64,000 bases of DNA from CAVVJA01 sp963801715 (GTDB lineage: Bacteria; Actinomycetota; Actinomycetes; Mycobacteriales; Jatrophihabitantaceae), in contig CAWDGB010000002.1 of assembly GCA_963801715.1 (NCBI GenBank), forward strand, positions 1 to 64,000. Direction: 5' to 3'. Both the position numbers and the translations under genes were made by a program. The notes under the pieces were generated by a model. The model ran no database searches. It saw only the letters and a list, made by a program, of their open reading frames with translations, and was not told the origin of the DNA. Positions 1-10,048 of the stretch are shown one piece after another; positions within the stretch are counted from its first letter, which is position 1, and each line of letters begins with the position of its first letter.

Positions 1-230
1 TCGACGGATATCGCGTTGAGACGTACTGGGCCGGTCGACTGATCGCTTGTGGCGCCCCAACGCGCGTGGCTTTCCACGTAAGGTCGCTACGACCGAGATA
101 ACACGGTCCGGCTGTCGTGATAGGCATCGGCCCACGAAGCGGTTTCGCGCCTGGGGCAGCTCCCGCTCAGTCGTGCGTACCCTCTACGGGACGCTTCGCC
201 GGCGATTGGTGGTATTCGGTGGCTGCGGTG

Positions 231-1892
231 ATGCGGCGGACGATGGGCCGTCAACTCGATGCCGTCCGCGTCGTGTTCACGAGCCGCTCGCTGCGCGACT
301 GCCAGCTCGCGGTCGCTCTCGTGCGCACTACCGACCTTGCCCAGCTGGTTGCCGTGTCGGCGTTCCTGTTCGGACACGGTGGACTGGGCAGTGTCGCGGC
401 ATACGGCGTTGTGCGCACCGTGGCGCCCGCTGTCGGAGTGCCCGTCGTCGCTGGTGGGACGGCCCGGGTGAGGCACGGTCGGATGCTTCAACTGCTCGCG
501 CTCGTTGCCGCGCTCGCGTCGGCCGGGATTACCGCGGTCCTGATCGCGGACGGCCCGCCGACGGTCGTGCTCGTGCTCGCCGCCGTTGTGGGCATCGCGC
601 TCGGATCGTTCCGCCCGATCACCTCGGCGCTGGTGCCGTCGCTCGTCAGGCGGCCTGAGGAGCTGGTGGCCTGCACTGCGTCCGCAGGGTTCCTGGACGG
701 CGCAACGATGGTGGCCGGTCCGCTGCTCGCCGGCGCGCTGCTGGGTGTGGCCGGTGCGGCTTGGGCAGTCGGCACGACGGTCGTCCTGCTGCTCACTGCC
801 GCCCTGCTCGTCGGGCGACTGCCGGCTGCGCTGACGATGAACCTCGAGCCGACGACCAAGGCATCGGACAATGTCTTGCGGGCTGTGTTCGCGACCCCGG
901 AATCGGCCACCATCGCGATTCTGGGTCCGTGCCAGACGTTTGTGCGCGGAGCGCTGAACGTCATCGTGGTGGTCTTCGTCGTGGACACCATGCGACTCGA
1001 CGACGGCGCCATCGGTGTCCTGTTCGGAGCTATCGGAGTCGGCAGCATGATCGCTCTCCCGGCCGCGCTCGGCATCGTCGGCACCCGGCGCATCTACCGC
1101 TCGTTCGGCCTGGGACTGGCACTGTGGGGACTGCCGCTTGCGATCACCGCGGGAGTCCCGCATATCGCCGCGGCGGCGGCGCTGTTCGCCGTCGTCGGCG
1201 TGGGCAACGTCCTCATCGATGTCAGCGCGTTCAGCGCGCTACCCCGCACGCTGCCTGATCGCCTGTTCGCCAAGGCGTTCGGGCTGCTCGAGGCGCTGTT
1301 TCAGGTCGGGATGGCGCTCGGCGCGATCGGCGCCGGGGTGTTCCTGCACGCGTTCGGCGCCCAGATCGCGCTGCTCGTCGTGGGTCTGCTGCTGCCGGTT
1401 CTCGCTCTCGCCGTCGCTCCCCTCCTTCGCCGGTTCGATGCCCGGCTCGAGCACCACGATCTCGAAGTTGAGTTGCTGCGTCACCAGCCGATATTCGAAG
1501 ATCTGCCGATGCCGGTGCTGGACAACCTGGCGGGCCGCCTTGTTCCGGTCCAGTTTCACGCCGGCGAAGTGATCATGTCGGAGGGTGACTACGGTGACCG
1601 TTACCTGCTGATTGTCGATGGCGCTGTGGCTTTCACCCGGCATGGCGCAAGCGTGAACGCCCTCCAGAGCGGATCAGCGTTCGGCGAGATCGCCCTCGTG
1701 CGCGACATTCCGCGGACGGCCACTGCTATCGCCACAACGCCTGTCGTGGCCCGAGCACTCGATCGCGAAGCGTTCCTGGCCGTATTGGGATGCGATCCCG
1801 GGGCTCACCTCTCCGCCGACGCCGTCGTCGATGATCATCTAGCCAGGACACCGACCACCAACCCGGACGGATCGCCCAACGCCGACGGTTGA
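231..1892 (+). CDS. MFS transporter with C-terminal cyclic-nucleotide-binding domain
   Basis: About 553 aa. Residues 1-410 are a polytopic membrane protein with MFS-like repeats of hydrophobic helices; the last 140 residues form a cNMP-binding domain. This domain shows HQPIFEDLPM at its start, the phosphate-cassette-like stretch SAFGEIALVRDIPRTATA and a preceding EGDYGDRYLLIVDGAV strand pair. The family is known in actinobacteria as MFS proteins carrying a cytoplasmic cNMP module, presumed to gate export by a bound nucleotide; the substrate is unknown. I chose the ATG at 231 (MRRTMGRQL) because the residues encoded upstream look non-coding in composition; GTG 228 is equally possible. It ends against a transposase stub on the other strand. 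Confidence 0.85.
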   Translation: MRRTMGRQLDAVRVVFTSRSLRDCQLAVALVRTTDLAQLVAVSAFLFGHGGLGSVAAYGVVRTVAPAVGVPVVAGGTARVRHGRMLQLLALVAALASAGITAVLIADGPPTVVLVLAAVVGIALGSFRPITSALVPSLVRRPEELVACTASAGFLDGATMVAGPLLAGALLGVAGAAWAVGTTVVLLLTAALLVGRLPAALTMNLEPTTKASDNVLRAVFATPESATIAILGPCQTFVRGALNVIVVVFVVDTMRLDDGAIGVLFGAIGVGSMIALPAALGIVGTRRIYRSFGLGLALWGLPLAITAGVPHIAAAAALFAVVGVGNVLIDVSAFSALPRTLPDRLFAKAFGLLEALFQVGMALGAIGAGVFLHAFGAQIALLVVGLLLPVLALAVAPLLRRFDARLEHHDLEVELLRHQPIFEDLPMPVLDNLAGRLVPVQFHAGEVIMSEGDYGDRYLLIVDGAVAFTRHGASVNALQSGSAFGEIALVRDIPRTATAIATTPVVARALDREAFLAVLGCDPGAHLSADAVVDDHLARTPTTNPDGSPNADG

Positions 1893-1904
1893 GCGCGAAG
1901 GAGC

Positions 1905-2100
1905 ACGCCCTGCCACTGCACGATTCGCTGCACCGCGGCCGCCTTCAACGCCTCCAGCTCATCCTCGTCATGCGCCGAACCGAGATGCTCGATGTCGTGT
2001 GCTCCTCGCCGCGAGGAGTGCACGATTGCACCGCCGTTGCCCCCGACACGGTCCAAGCCGCGCGCACGTACGCCACCGACGTACACTGCGAACCCTTGCA
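1905..2100 (-). pseudogene. N-terminal remnant of an IS1634-type transposase
   Basis: Read on the minus strand, two frames together give the characteristic N-terminus of IS1634-family transposases: YVRAAWTVSGATAVQ in one frame and, after one missing base near 2035, IVHSSRRGAHDIEHLGSAHD continuing to ELEALKAAAVQRI in the next. Only about 60 of the roughly 450-550 residues of a full transposase remain. The remnant stops where the upstream MFS gene ends, so the rest of the element has been deleted. No terminal repeats are obvious. It shows that this spot was once an insertion site. Confidence 0.7.
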
Positions 2101-2218
2101 GCGGCCCATGGCGGCACCGCGGCCGCGGCTAATGTCCCGACCGGTGGAGCGATCGTCCGGGTGCGTATTCCATCCGACAGACACGATCTCCACATGTGAG
2201 GGTCGGCACGCTGGGCGA

Positions 2219-3304
2219 GTGGATCACGGTCCGACGAATGGCCCGGCATTGCCGGAGGTCTTCCCGACGGTCCTGAGCGCCCCGAGCACCGAACCATTGC
2301 CCCAACGCCGGCTGCCATCGCCACGAACGCCACCCCGGGGTGTCGCCCGGGCCATCCGCGGTGCGGTCGTGCTAATTCCCTGCACCGCCTTGCTCTGGTA
2401 TGTGACCCGGCACATCGCGGTGTTGACCCTGGCTGGCCATGCGCTCACCCGGGCCGACCCGGCGTGGTCCATGCTCGCCACCGGCTGCGCAGTCGCCGCC
2501 TTTCCGGCCGCGGTCGCGACGCTGCAAATTGCGGCCAACCAGCCATTGCCGTTGTTCCGCACGACACAGGTAGAGCTGGCAGGCACGTTCCTCAATCGCA
2601 TCACCCCAAACGGCATCGGACGGGCCGTGTTGAGTGGACGCTTCCTGGTCACCCGAGGGCTGCGAGCCGACGCAGCGGTCGCGACCGTCGCCGCGACTGC
2701 TGCCGCAGGATTCCTCATACACACCAGTGGAATCGTCATCACAGTGTCCCTCGGCGGCGCCCGCGGATTGCCGCACCCGCCAGCCGTACCGGTGTTGGAG
2801 CTGGTGAGTATCGCTGCCGTGGCCACGGTGGTCGCCGGTGGCTGGGTGATCTACCGACGTTCGAACCCCGCCCGCCACATCCGCATCGGGATCGCGTCGG
2901 TGATCCGGCAGCTGGTTCTTCTAGCCCGCGACCGTCCGCGGGCGATGGGAGTAATCGCCGGTACAGCAGCCGCGAGCATCGCGACCGTCACAGCCTTCTG
3001 GGCCGCGGTGAACGCCATCTTTGCGATCGGGTTCCTGCCCGCCGCGACGATCTACCTCATCGGCACCGCGATCTCCAACATCGCACCTTCGCCTGCCGGA
3101 GTTGGTGTCCCTGAAGCCGCCCTGACCGCTGGGCTGACCATGACCGGAATACCCATGCCGCAGGCACTGGCCGGCGTGCTCGTCTTTCGGCTGGTCAGCT
3201 TCTGGCTCCCGACACTCCTGGGCGCGGCCGCGTGGCTCCACATCTGCCACTCGAAATGCCTGGCCATGAGCGGACCGGCACACACAAAATCTCAATGGTC
3301 GTGA
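2219..3304 (+). CDS. YbhN/LPG-synthase-like flippase-family membrane protein (UPF0104)
   Basis: About 361 aa with roughly eight transmembrane helices. The pattern matches the lysylphosphatidylglycerol synthase transmembrane (UPF0104/YbhN) family: an early TRHIAVLTLAGHAL segment, the conserved TFLNRITPNGIGRAVLSGRF loop, and near the C-terminus IGTAISNIAPSPAGVGVPEA followed by VLVFRLVSFWLPTLLG. Members are integral membrane proteins thought to act on lipids or lipid-linked substrates; no soluble synthase domain is attached. The frame is open upstream to 1889, but that part runs antisense to the transposase stub and is not protein-like, so I place the start at the in-frame GTG 2219. The stop codon lies inside the left arm of an inverted repeat. 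Confidence 0.75.
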   Translation: MDHGPTNGPALPEVFPTVLSAPSTEPLPQRRLPSPRTPPRGVARAIRGAVVLIPCTALLWYVTRHIAVLTLAGHALTRADPAWSMLATGCAVAAFPAAVATLQIAANQPLPLFRTTQVELAGTFLNRITPNGIGRAVLSGRFLVTRGLRADAAVATVAATAAAGFLIHTSGIVITVSLGGARGLPHPPAVPVLELVSIAAVATVVAGGWVIYRRSNPARHIRIGIASVIRQLVLLARDRPRAMGVIAGTAAASIATVTAFWAAVNAIFAIGFLPAATIYLIGTAISNIAPSPAGVGVPEAALTAGLTMTGIPMPQALAGVLVFRLVSFWLPTLLGAAAWLHICHSKCLAMSGPAHTKSQWS

Positions 3305-3351
3305 TCTTGGAACTGCTGCCGTTCAGCGACAGTATCTCCAAGATCACGACC
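3297..3351. repeat. 15-bp perfect inverted repeat, possible bidirectional terminator or dispersed palindrome
   Basis: The arms at 3297-3311 (GGTCGTGATCTTGGA) and 3337-3351 are perfect reverse complements separated by 25 nt. The left arm covers the stop codon of the plus-strand membrane-protein gene, and the next gene on the minus strand ends at 3432, so the hairpin sits between convergent genes where a bidirectional terminator would be expected. No T-tract follows. The long arms and large loop are also compatible with a mobile palindromic repeat. Confidence 0.6.
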
Positions 3352-3431
3352 TAACCGACCGCGCCACCGCAGCGACCGGGACATGCAGCGAGGGCGCACA
3401 GTGCCCCTCACCACCTACCGACGTGTTCGGC

Positions 3432-5226
3432 TCAATCGTCCTTGCGGCCGGGGAGATACTGCTGCGCCTTCTGCTTGATGCCTTGGCGGACGACGCCGGC
3501 CCGATCTTCGTCTCCGTGGATGAGCGCGGCCGCCAATGCTTTTGCTTCCTCGAGCGTCGTGTGCGGTGGGATCGGAGGCACGTTCGGGTCGCAGCGCACG
3601 TCCAACACCGTCGGCCGGTCGGCCGCGAGGGCGCTCTGCCACGCGTCCGCGACCTGCGACGCTTTTTCGACGTTGATACCGCCGAGGCCAAGGCTGCGCG
3701 CGAAAGCGGCGTAGTCCACGTCAGGCAGCGTCTGGGATTCGGCGAACTTAGGTGAGCCTTCCATGGCGCGCATTTCCCAGGTCACCTGGTTGAGGTCGTT
3801 GTTGTGCAAGACGGCGACTATGAGCCGGCCGTCCCGCCATTGCGTCCAGTACCTCGTGATGGTGATCAACTCGGCGAGGCCGTTCATTTGCATTGCCCCG
3901 TCACCGACGAGCGCGATCGCCGGGCGATCGGGGTGCGCCCATTTGGCGCCGATCACGTACGGGACGCCCGGTCCCATTGTTGCGAGGTTGCCCGACAGCG
4001 AGCCCCGCACGTCACCATGGAACCGCAGGTGACGTGCATACCAGTTGGCCGCGCTGCCCGAATCTGCCGCGACAATCGCGTTGTCCGGCAACTGCAGCGA
4101 CAGCTCGTGGAAGATACGCATCGGATTGATAGGGTCAGCGTCGGTCAGCGCTCGGCGATCAGCGACCCGCCACCATTCCGCGACACTCTCCTCCACCCCC
4201 GAGCGCCAGCTGCGATCTTCCTTACGTTGCAGCAGCGGAATTAGCGCCTGCAACGTCGCTTTGGCGTCGCCGACGAGATTTACCTCGTACGGGTAACGCA
4301 TACCGATCCACTTGGCGCTGCGGTCGATCTGAACGGCCCGCGCCTGTCCGAACTCCGGCAAGAACTGGGTGTACGGAAAGTTCGAGCCGACAGTCAGCAA
4401 CGTGTCGCAATCCTGCATAAGGTGATAGCTGGCGGTCGTGCCCAGCAGGCCGATCGAGCCGGTTACCCAAGGCAATGTATCCGGCAGCACATCCTTGCCG
4501 AGCAATGCCTTGGCGGCACCGGCCCCGAGCAGGTCCGCCACTTCGACTCAGCTCGTCCTTCGCGTCACGTGCGCCCTGGCCAACCAGCAGCGCAACCTTC
4601 TCCCCGGCATTGAGGATCTCCGCCGCCTGCCGCACTGCTTGCTCGGATGGTCGCACGGTCGCAGCCGCCGTTCCGATACTCGACGGCACCTGCTTGAACG
4701 CATGCTGCGGAGCCTCGTACGACAGGTCGAATACGTCCGAAGGGAAGATCAAGCACGTGGGAGCACTTTCCGCCCGCGCGATGCGAATTGCGCGATCGAT
4801 CAGGTTCGGTAACTGTTGCGGGACCACGCACATCTGCACGTAGTCGCTGCACACATCCTTGTACAGCGATAGAAGATCGACTTCCTGCTGGTATGACCCA
4901 CCCATAGCGGTGCGCTCGGTCTGCCCGACGATCGCGACGATCGGAACGTGATCCAACTTGGCGTCGTATAGGCCGTTGAGCAGATGGATGGCGCCCGGCC
5001 CGCTCGTTGCGGCACAGACCCCGACCGCTCCACTGAACTTCGCGTACCCGACCGCCTCGAAGGCCGCCATCTCCTCGTGCCGAGCCTGAACAAACTCCGG
5101 ATCGTTGTCGGCACGCCCCCACGCGGCGAGCAGTCCGTTGATGCCGTCGCCCGGATAGCCGAAAACCTGCGTCACCCCCCACTCACGCAGTCGGTTCAGG
5201 AGCACATCCGCAACGGTCTTGTTCAC
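3432..5226 (-). pseudogene. TPP-dependent enzyme, pyruvate oxidase/dehydrogenase-like, frameshifted
   Basis: Thiamine-diphosphate enzyme of the pyruvate oxidase/acetolactate synthase superfamily, about 597 aa if repaired. The N-terminal PYR domain shows VTQVFGYPGDGINGLLAAWG and the catalytic-glutamate region ARHEEMAAFEAVGYAKF. The C-terminal PP domain carries the TPP motif, from VGDGAMQMNGLAELI to the distal NN of VLHNNDLNQVTW. Translation starts at GTG 5226 behind GAGGAG. Reading breaks near 4548, where one extra base separates GARDAKDEL from the continuing VEVADLLGAGAAKA. Both halves are otherwise complete, so either an assembly indel or a recent mutation is likely. A role in pyruvate-to-acetate conversion is inferred from family resemblance only. 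It is divergent from the neighbouring MFS gene. Confidence 0.85.
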
Positions 5227-5336
5227 TGGACTCCTCGATGCGACGGGGCAGTCAAAGCGCCAACCCCTCCGTGCAGCTTTCCCATTGCGATCGGTGTCCA
5301 AACCGATGCATATCTGTGGCACAAAGCGGGAAGGGT

Positions 5337-6911
5337 GTGCATAGCGAGTGCTTCGACGACGAAGAGGCGATCAGGAACGACAGCAGCCCACATACGGTCC
5401 GTACCCGGATCCCCGCGCGGCTCGACCGGCTGCCGTGGTCGCCGTGGCATTGGATGGTTGTCGTTGGGCTCGGGACGGTGTGGATCCTCGATGGTCTCGA
5501 GGTGACGATCGTCGGCAGCATGGCCACCCGGCTCTCGGAGCCCGGCAGCGGCATTGACATCACGACTTCGCAGGTCACCGGCCTCGGCGCGGCGATGTAC
5601 GTGGCCGGCGCGTGTGGCGGCGCGTTGTTCTTCGGCTGGCTTACCGATCGGTTCGGGCGGAAGAAGCTTTTCATGCTCACGCTCGTCCTCTACCTGTTGG
5701 CTACCGGACTTACCGCGCTGTCGTTCACTGCCTGGTGGTTCTTCCTGTTCCGCTTCCTCACCGGCTTCGGTCTAGGCGGCGAATACGCAGCGATCAACTC
5801 GGCCATCGATGAGCTGATTCCACGAAAGCACCGGGGCCGCGTCGACATCGCCATCAATGGCAGCTTCTGGCTAGGCGCCGCGTTCGGCGCGTTGTTGTCG
5901 ATCCCAGCACTGAACGAGAACATCTTCCCGACGGCCGTGGGCTGGCGTCTCACCTTTGCTCTCGGCGTCGTGTTTGGTCTGTGCATCCTGCTGGTTCGTC
6001 GTAGCGTGCCGGAAAGTCCACGGTGGCTGTTCATCCACGGTCGCGAGAAGACCGGTGAACGGCTAGTGGACGACATCGAGCAAACCGTCCAGGACGGGAC
6101 GAACTCGAAGCTTGATGATGTAGACGAAGAGATCACCGTGCGGCAGCGCAAGTCCATCGGCTTCATCACCATCGCCAAGACGGTTTACACGCGGTACCCA
6201 CGGCGAACCACGCTCGGCCTCTCGCTGTTCATCGGGCAGGCGTTTCTACAACGCCATAACCTTCAGCTTCGCGTCCATTCTGACGACGCTTTTCGGAGTA
6301 TCAGGGGACAAGACCGGATACTTCTTCGCGATCGTTGCTGTTGCTAACTTCCTCGGCCCGATGGTGCTGGGCACGTTTTTCGACACGCTCGGCCGCAAGC
6401 CGATGATCTCTGGAACCTACTTGATCTCGGGCGCGCTGCTCCTCGGTACCGCGTGGTTGTTCGACCAAGGTCACCTGTCGGCACTGACCTTGACCCTCTG
6501 TTGGGTCATCGTGCTGTTCTTCGCCTCGGCTGGGGCAAGCTCGGCCTACCTGACCGTGAGCGAGGTCTTCCCATGGAGACCCGCGCGCTGGCGATTGCGT
6601 TCTTCTATGCGATCGGCACTGCTGCCGGGGGCATCTCCGGCCCGCTGCTGTTCGCCAACTTGATCAAGACCGGGAAGGTCGCAGACACCGCGCTTGCGTT
6701 CGCGATCGGAGCGGGTCTCATGATTGCCGCTGGGCTCGTTGCGTCGGTGTTGGGTGTTAATGCGGAGCAGAAGAGCCTGGAGGACATCGCGACACCGTTG
6801 ACCGCCGAGGAAGCCGATGAGGAGGCCGGTGCCGAGACGAAGGCATCTGGCCACGAGCCCGGTCGGGGCGGGCCGGCTCCCACCCCGGCTGGGTCGGACC
6901 GGCGCGGCTGA
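5337..6911 (+). pseudogene. MFS sugar/organic-acid-type transporter with two frameshifts
   Basis: Twelve-helix MFS transporter of the sugar porter type. Signature sequences are GWLTDRFGRKKLF after helix 2, RFLTGFGLGGEYAAINSAI in helices 4-5, and FFDTLGRKPMISGTYLISGA in the second half. The reading frame is lost twice: near 6243-6245 (TTT run; protein resumes as FYNAITFSFASILTTLFG) and near 6570-6572 (resumes as METRALAIAFFYAIGTAAGG). With both corrected the protein is about 525 aa and complete, ending in an acidic tail. I place the start at GTG 5337, after GGGAAGGG; the divergent TPP-enzyme start is 110 bp away. The substrate cannot be told. Confidence 0.8.
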
Positions 6912-6987
6912 CGAAGATCCCGTGATGCCGACCATCGCGACGTGTTTGGCTGCATGGTTCGAGGCTGATCCGGGAAGGTCTATTGGC

Positions 6988-8011
6988 GTGAAGCTGGCAG
7001 AACGATCAGAACCTCTGACCGTCGTCATTACCGGCGCGAGCGGCGGGGTCGGCCGGGCGGTGGCCCGCGGCTACGGGGCCCGCGGAGCGTCGGTGGCCCT
7101 TCTCGCCCGGGGAGAGGACGGACTGGAGGCAGCAGCAGAGGACGTCCGCGGCGCCGGTGGAAGAGCGCTGGCGATTCCGACGGACATGGCGGACTTCGAC
7201 CAAGTGAGCACGGCGGCCGACGCTGCGCAGCACGCGTTCGGCCCGATCGACGTTTGGGTTAACGACGCCTTCAGTTCCGTGTTTGCACCGTTCGACGAGA
7301 TCACGCCCGAGGAGTACCGGCGCACCACGGAGGTCAGCTACCTGGGCTTCGTCTACGGCACGCGGGCCGCGTTAGACCGGATGAAGCCCCGTAACCATGG
7401 CACGATCGTGCAAGTCGGTTCCGCGCTCGCGTACCGCGGCATCCCGTTGCAATCGGCTTACTGCGGGGCCAAGCACGCCATCCAGGGATTCACCGAATCG
7501 TTACGTTGTGAGCTCCTCCATGACCACAGCCGAGTACGCATCACGATGGTGCAGCTCCCGGCGGTGAACACCCCTCAATTCAACTGGGTGGTCTCGCGAC
7601 TACCGCGACGCCCGCAGCCGGTGCCACCTATCTATCAGCCCGAGCTGGCCGCACGGTCAATCATCCGGGCCGCCGATCGCCCGCAACGGCGCGAGTATTG
7701 GGTCGGCGCGAGCACCGCAGCAACGCTGATTGCCAACGCGATCGCGCCGGGAATCCTCGATCGCTATCTCGCCCGAACCGGCTATCGCTCGCAACAGACG
7801 GAGCAGCCGAGCTAACCCCGATCAGCCCACTAACCTGTGGCGACCGGCCGACGAGGTCGTCGACTACGGCGCGCACGGCCGATTCTCCGATGAGGCCCAC
7901 GACGCCGACCCGCAGGTGTGGGCATCCCAGCATCACGGCTTGCTTGCTTCCGCCGCCACCCTCACTGGGGTGCTGGCCGCGCGGGCCGCATGGCGGCACC
8001 ATCGCCGATGA
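6988..8011 (+). pseudogene. SDR family oxidoreductase, frameshifted near its C-terminus
   Basis: Short-chain dehydrogenase with the nucleotide-binding motif TVVITGASGGVGRAVARGYG, the catalytic serine and YxxxK in VQVGSALAYRG and SAYCGAKHAIQGF, and a long C-terminal extension. The frame closes at 7815, but the family's usual tail (NLWRPADEVVDYGAHGRF and DPQVWASQHHGLL) follows immediately in another frame and ends at 8011, so one indel lies near 7803-7816. The intact product would be about 340 aa. GTG 6988 follows GGGAAGG; ATG 6925 is an alternative. The natural end overlaps the next start by ATGA, the usual arrangement with a GH15 glycosidase gene. Confidence 0.8.
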
Positions 8012-8268
8012 GTCCGGTAGGCGACTTCCCGCCCGGCGACTCTGCGGGAATACGCGCTGCTCGCAGACGGTGAGCGCGGCGCTCTATGCGGGCCACACGG
8101 GGACCTGGTGTGGATGTGCGCCCACGCGCCGCTGCGGCAGCCGCTCCGTCAATCCGAGGGTGCGTTCCTGCTGTGCGGCTTCGCACTGGCACTCGTTGAA
8201 GCGCAGCTGCGGAATCGGGTCGTCGGTATCGACACGTTCCTCCCTCAGCAGGTTCAGATCATCAGCAG
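8008..8268 (+). pseudogene. Remnant of a glycoside hydrolase family 15 gene with large internal deletion
   Basis: Starting at ATG 8008, overlapping the SDR end, the sequence encodes MSPVGDFPP and then, after a shift of frame near 8035, TLREYALLADGERGAL and GPHGDLVWMCA, the start of glucoamylase-like GH15 proteins. The next residues in the same frame, QSEGAFLLCGFALALVEAQL, resemble the late barrel segment of the same family. More than 450 codons, including the catalytic region, are missing. SDR-GH15 adjacency is familiar in actinobacteria and supports the identification. The C-terminal assignment is weaker than the N-terminal one. Confidence 0.55.
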
Positions 8269-9639
8269 TCAGGTAGCGGCGCGCACAGCCGCGGAAGCCT
8301 GGCGGGCGGCGACGAGGATCGGGTCCCATACCGGGGAAAACGGTGGGGCGTAGGCGAGGTCCAAAGCCGTCATCTCCTCAACGGTCATGTGGTTCCAGAG
8401 CGCGGTCGCGGCGGTGTCGATCCGCTTGGCCGAGCCCTCGCTACCGACGATCTGGGTCCCCAGCAGCTGTCCGGTGTGGCGTTCCGCGGTCATCTTGACC
8501 GTCAGGTGCTGTGCTCCCGGGAAGTAGGCCGCCCGAGTGCCGGACTGCACGCTCACCGTCACATAGCCGAACCCGGCCTGCGTGGCCTCGCGTTCGCTAA
8601 GCCCGGTCCGGGCGATCTCCAGGTTGCACAACTTGCTCATCGCCGTGCCGACCACGCCGGGGAATGTCGCGTAGGAGCCGGCGATGTTGTGGCCGATCAC
8701 TCGGCCGTGCTTGTTGGCGTGGGTGCCCAATGGAATGTGCTGGTACCGGCCGGAGACGAGGTTGAGGACCTCGACACAGTCGCCGCCGGCCCACACTCGG
8801 TCGTGGCCGAGGACCCGCATCTGTGAGTCGGTGCGCAGGCCGCCGTGATCGCCGAGCGGCAATCCGGCCTGGTTGGCAAGCGTGGTGTTGGGTCGGACTC
8901 CGAGACCGAGGACGACCAGGTCGGCGGGTACGGCCCCCTCGCTGGTCACGACCGACCGAACCTGGCCTTCGCCATCGGTGTCAATGCCGGTGACCGTGGC
9001 GTCGGTGCGGACGTCGATGCCGACCTTTTCCATCGCTTGGTGCACCAGCTCGCCCATGTCGGAATCCAGCGTGCTCATCGGCTGAGGGGCGCGGTCGACG
9101 ACGGTCACCGCGATGCGTCGACGGGTCAATGCCTCCGCCATCTCCACGCCGATGTAGCCGCCGCCGATCACGACGGCGTGCCGCGGCCGAAGCCGTTCCA
9201 GGCCAACGAGAAGTGCGGCCCCATCGTCGAGAGTTTGTACGCCGAAAACGCCCCCGGCGTCGCCGCCGGGCACGGGCGGGCGGACCGGGACGGCCCCGGT
9301 GGCCAAGACCAGGTGGTCGAACCCCTCTTGGTAACGTCGCCCGGAGTCCAGGTCACGAAGCGTCACGTTTCCCGCCTCGACATCGATCGCCTCGACGTTG
9401 GTGAGGATGCGTAGGTCGATGCCCTTAGCTCGGTGGTCGTCGGGCGATCGCGCCACCAGACGATCCCCGTCCGCGACGTCCCCGGCTACCCAGTACGGGA
9501 TGCCACAGGCCGAATAGGAGCTATGGGATCCGCGCTCGAACGCGACAACTTCGAGTTTGTCGCCCCGCAACCGCTTGGCCTGGGAAGCCGCGCTCATCCC
9601 GGCAGCATCAGCGCCGACGACAACCATCCGCTCCGCCAC
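8269..9639 (-). CDS. FAD-dependent pyridine nucleotide-disulfide oxidoreductase (CoA-disulfide reductase / NADH oxidase type)
   Basis: About 456 aa flavoprotein. The N-terminal FAD motif is MVVVGADAAGMSAASQAKRL; the single redox cysteine sits in SSYSACGIPYWV, the pattern of CoA-disulfide reductases and Nox-type NADH oxidases; the NAD(P)-binding motif is VVIGGGYIGVEMAEAL; the second FAD motif is RVWAGGDCVEV. The C-terminal dimerisation domain is complete (KLCNLEIARTGLSE, VKMTAERHTGQLLGTQ). Expected role: thiol/oxygen redox homeostasis in the cytoplasm using NAD(P)H. GTG 9639 (VAERMVVVG) or GTG 9648 are both possible starts, with GAGGG just upstream. No rhodanese domain is attached. Confidence 0.88.
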   Translation of the reverse strand: MAERMVVVGADAAGMSAASQAKRLRGDKLEVVAFERGSHSSYSACGIPYWVAGDVADGDRLVARSPDDHRAKGIDLRILTNVEAIDVEAGNVTLRDLDSGRRYQEGFDHLVLATGAVPVRPPVPGGDAGGVFGVQTLDDGAALLVGLERLRPRHAVVIGGGYIGVEMAEALTRRRIAVTVVDRAPQPMSTLDSDMGELVHQAMEKVGIDVRTDATVTGIDTDGEGQVRSVVTSEGAVPADLVVLGLGVRPNTTLANQAGLPLGDHGGLRTDSQMRVLGHDRVWAGGDCVEVLNLVSGRYQHIPLGTHANKHGRVIGHNIAGSYATFPGVVGTAMSKLCNLEIARTGLSEREATQAGFGYVTVSVQSGTRAAYFPGAQHLTVKMTAERHTGQLLGTQIVGSEGSAKRIDTAATALWNHMTVEEMTALDLAYAPPFSPVWDPILVAARQASAAVRAAT

Positions 9640-9648
9640 ACCGATCAC

Positions 9649-10048
9649 CGCCCTCGAAACGCGGCCGCACCTCTCAAACGCATCCGCGCTTAATTCGCTA
9701 CGAGCAACCCTCGTTCCGCCAGACGGATCACCTCGAGCATCCGAACTGCACCAGCGGCGCCGAGGATCGCCCTGCTCCGCCATGAAGGTCTTCCCTCGCC
9801 ACCATGCAGTCAAACATCTGGGCGCGACAGTGCCTACGAGGAGCTGTGCGTCGGGGCGCCCCGGCGATCCGACCCGATGGCTGGGGCGCGTTACGCCGCT
9901 TCGACGAGTGGGTATATCGCAGGCACGACGCGGACAATTCGGTCGCTGCGCTGACGGGAGTCCTTCGGTTAGGCCTGCGCCCAGCAACCACCATCCGCGG
10001 CGATCGACGGTGCGCCGTGACTCGAAACGCGGCCGAAAGGAGAGGTTC
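9649..10048. other. Intergenic region without recognisable gene
   Basis: Four hundred bases between the divergent flavoprotein and the DUF6131 gene. Open frames on both strands have arginine/serine-rich, shadow-like translations. I see no RNA gene or clear repeat; promoters for both flanking genes presumably lie here. Confidence 0.5.

Noticed and set aside
87..1163. A 358-codon minus-strand frame opposite the MFS-cNMP gene
   Set aside because: Composition is dominated by Arg, Asp, Gln and His in shadow fashion, with no recognisable motif.
4540..4556. Programmed frameshifting in the TPP enzyme gene
   Set aside because: No slippery heptamer or following stable hairpin is seen, and this enzyme family is not known to use frameshifting.
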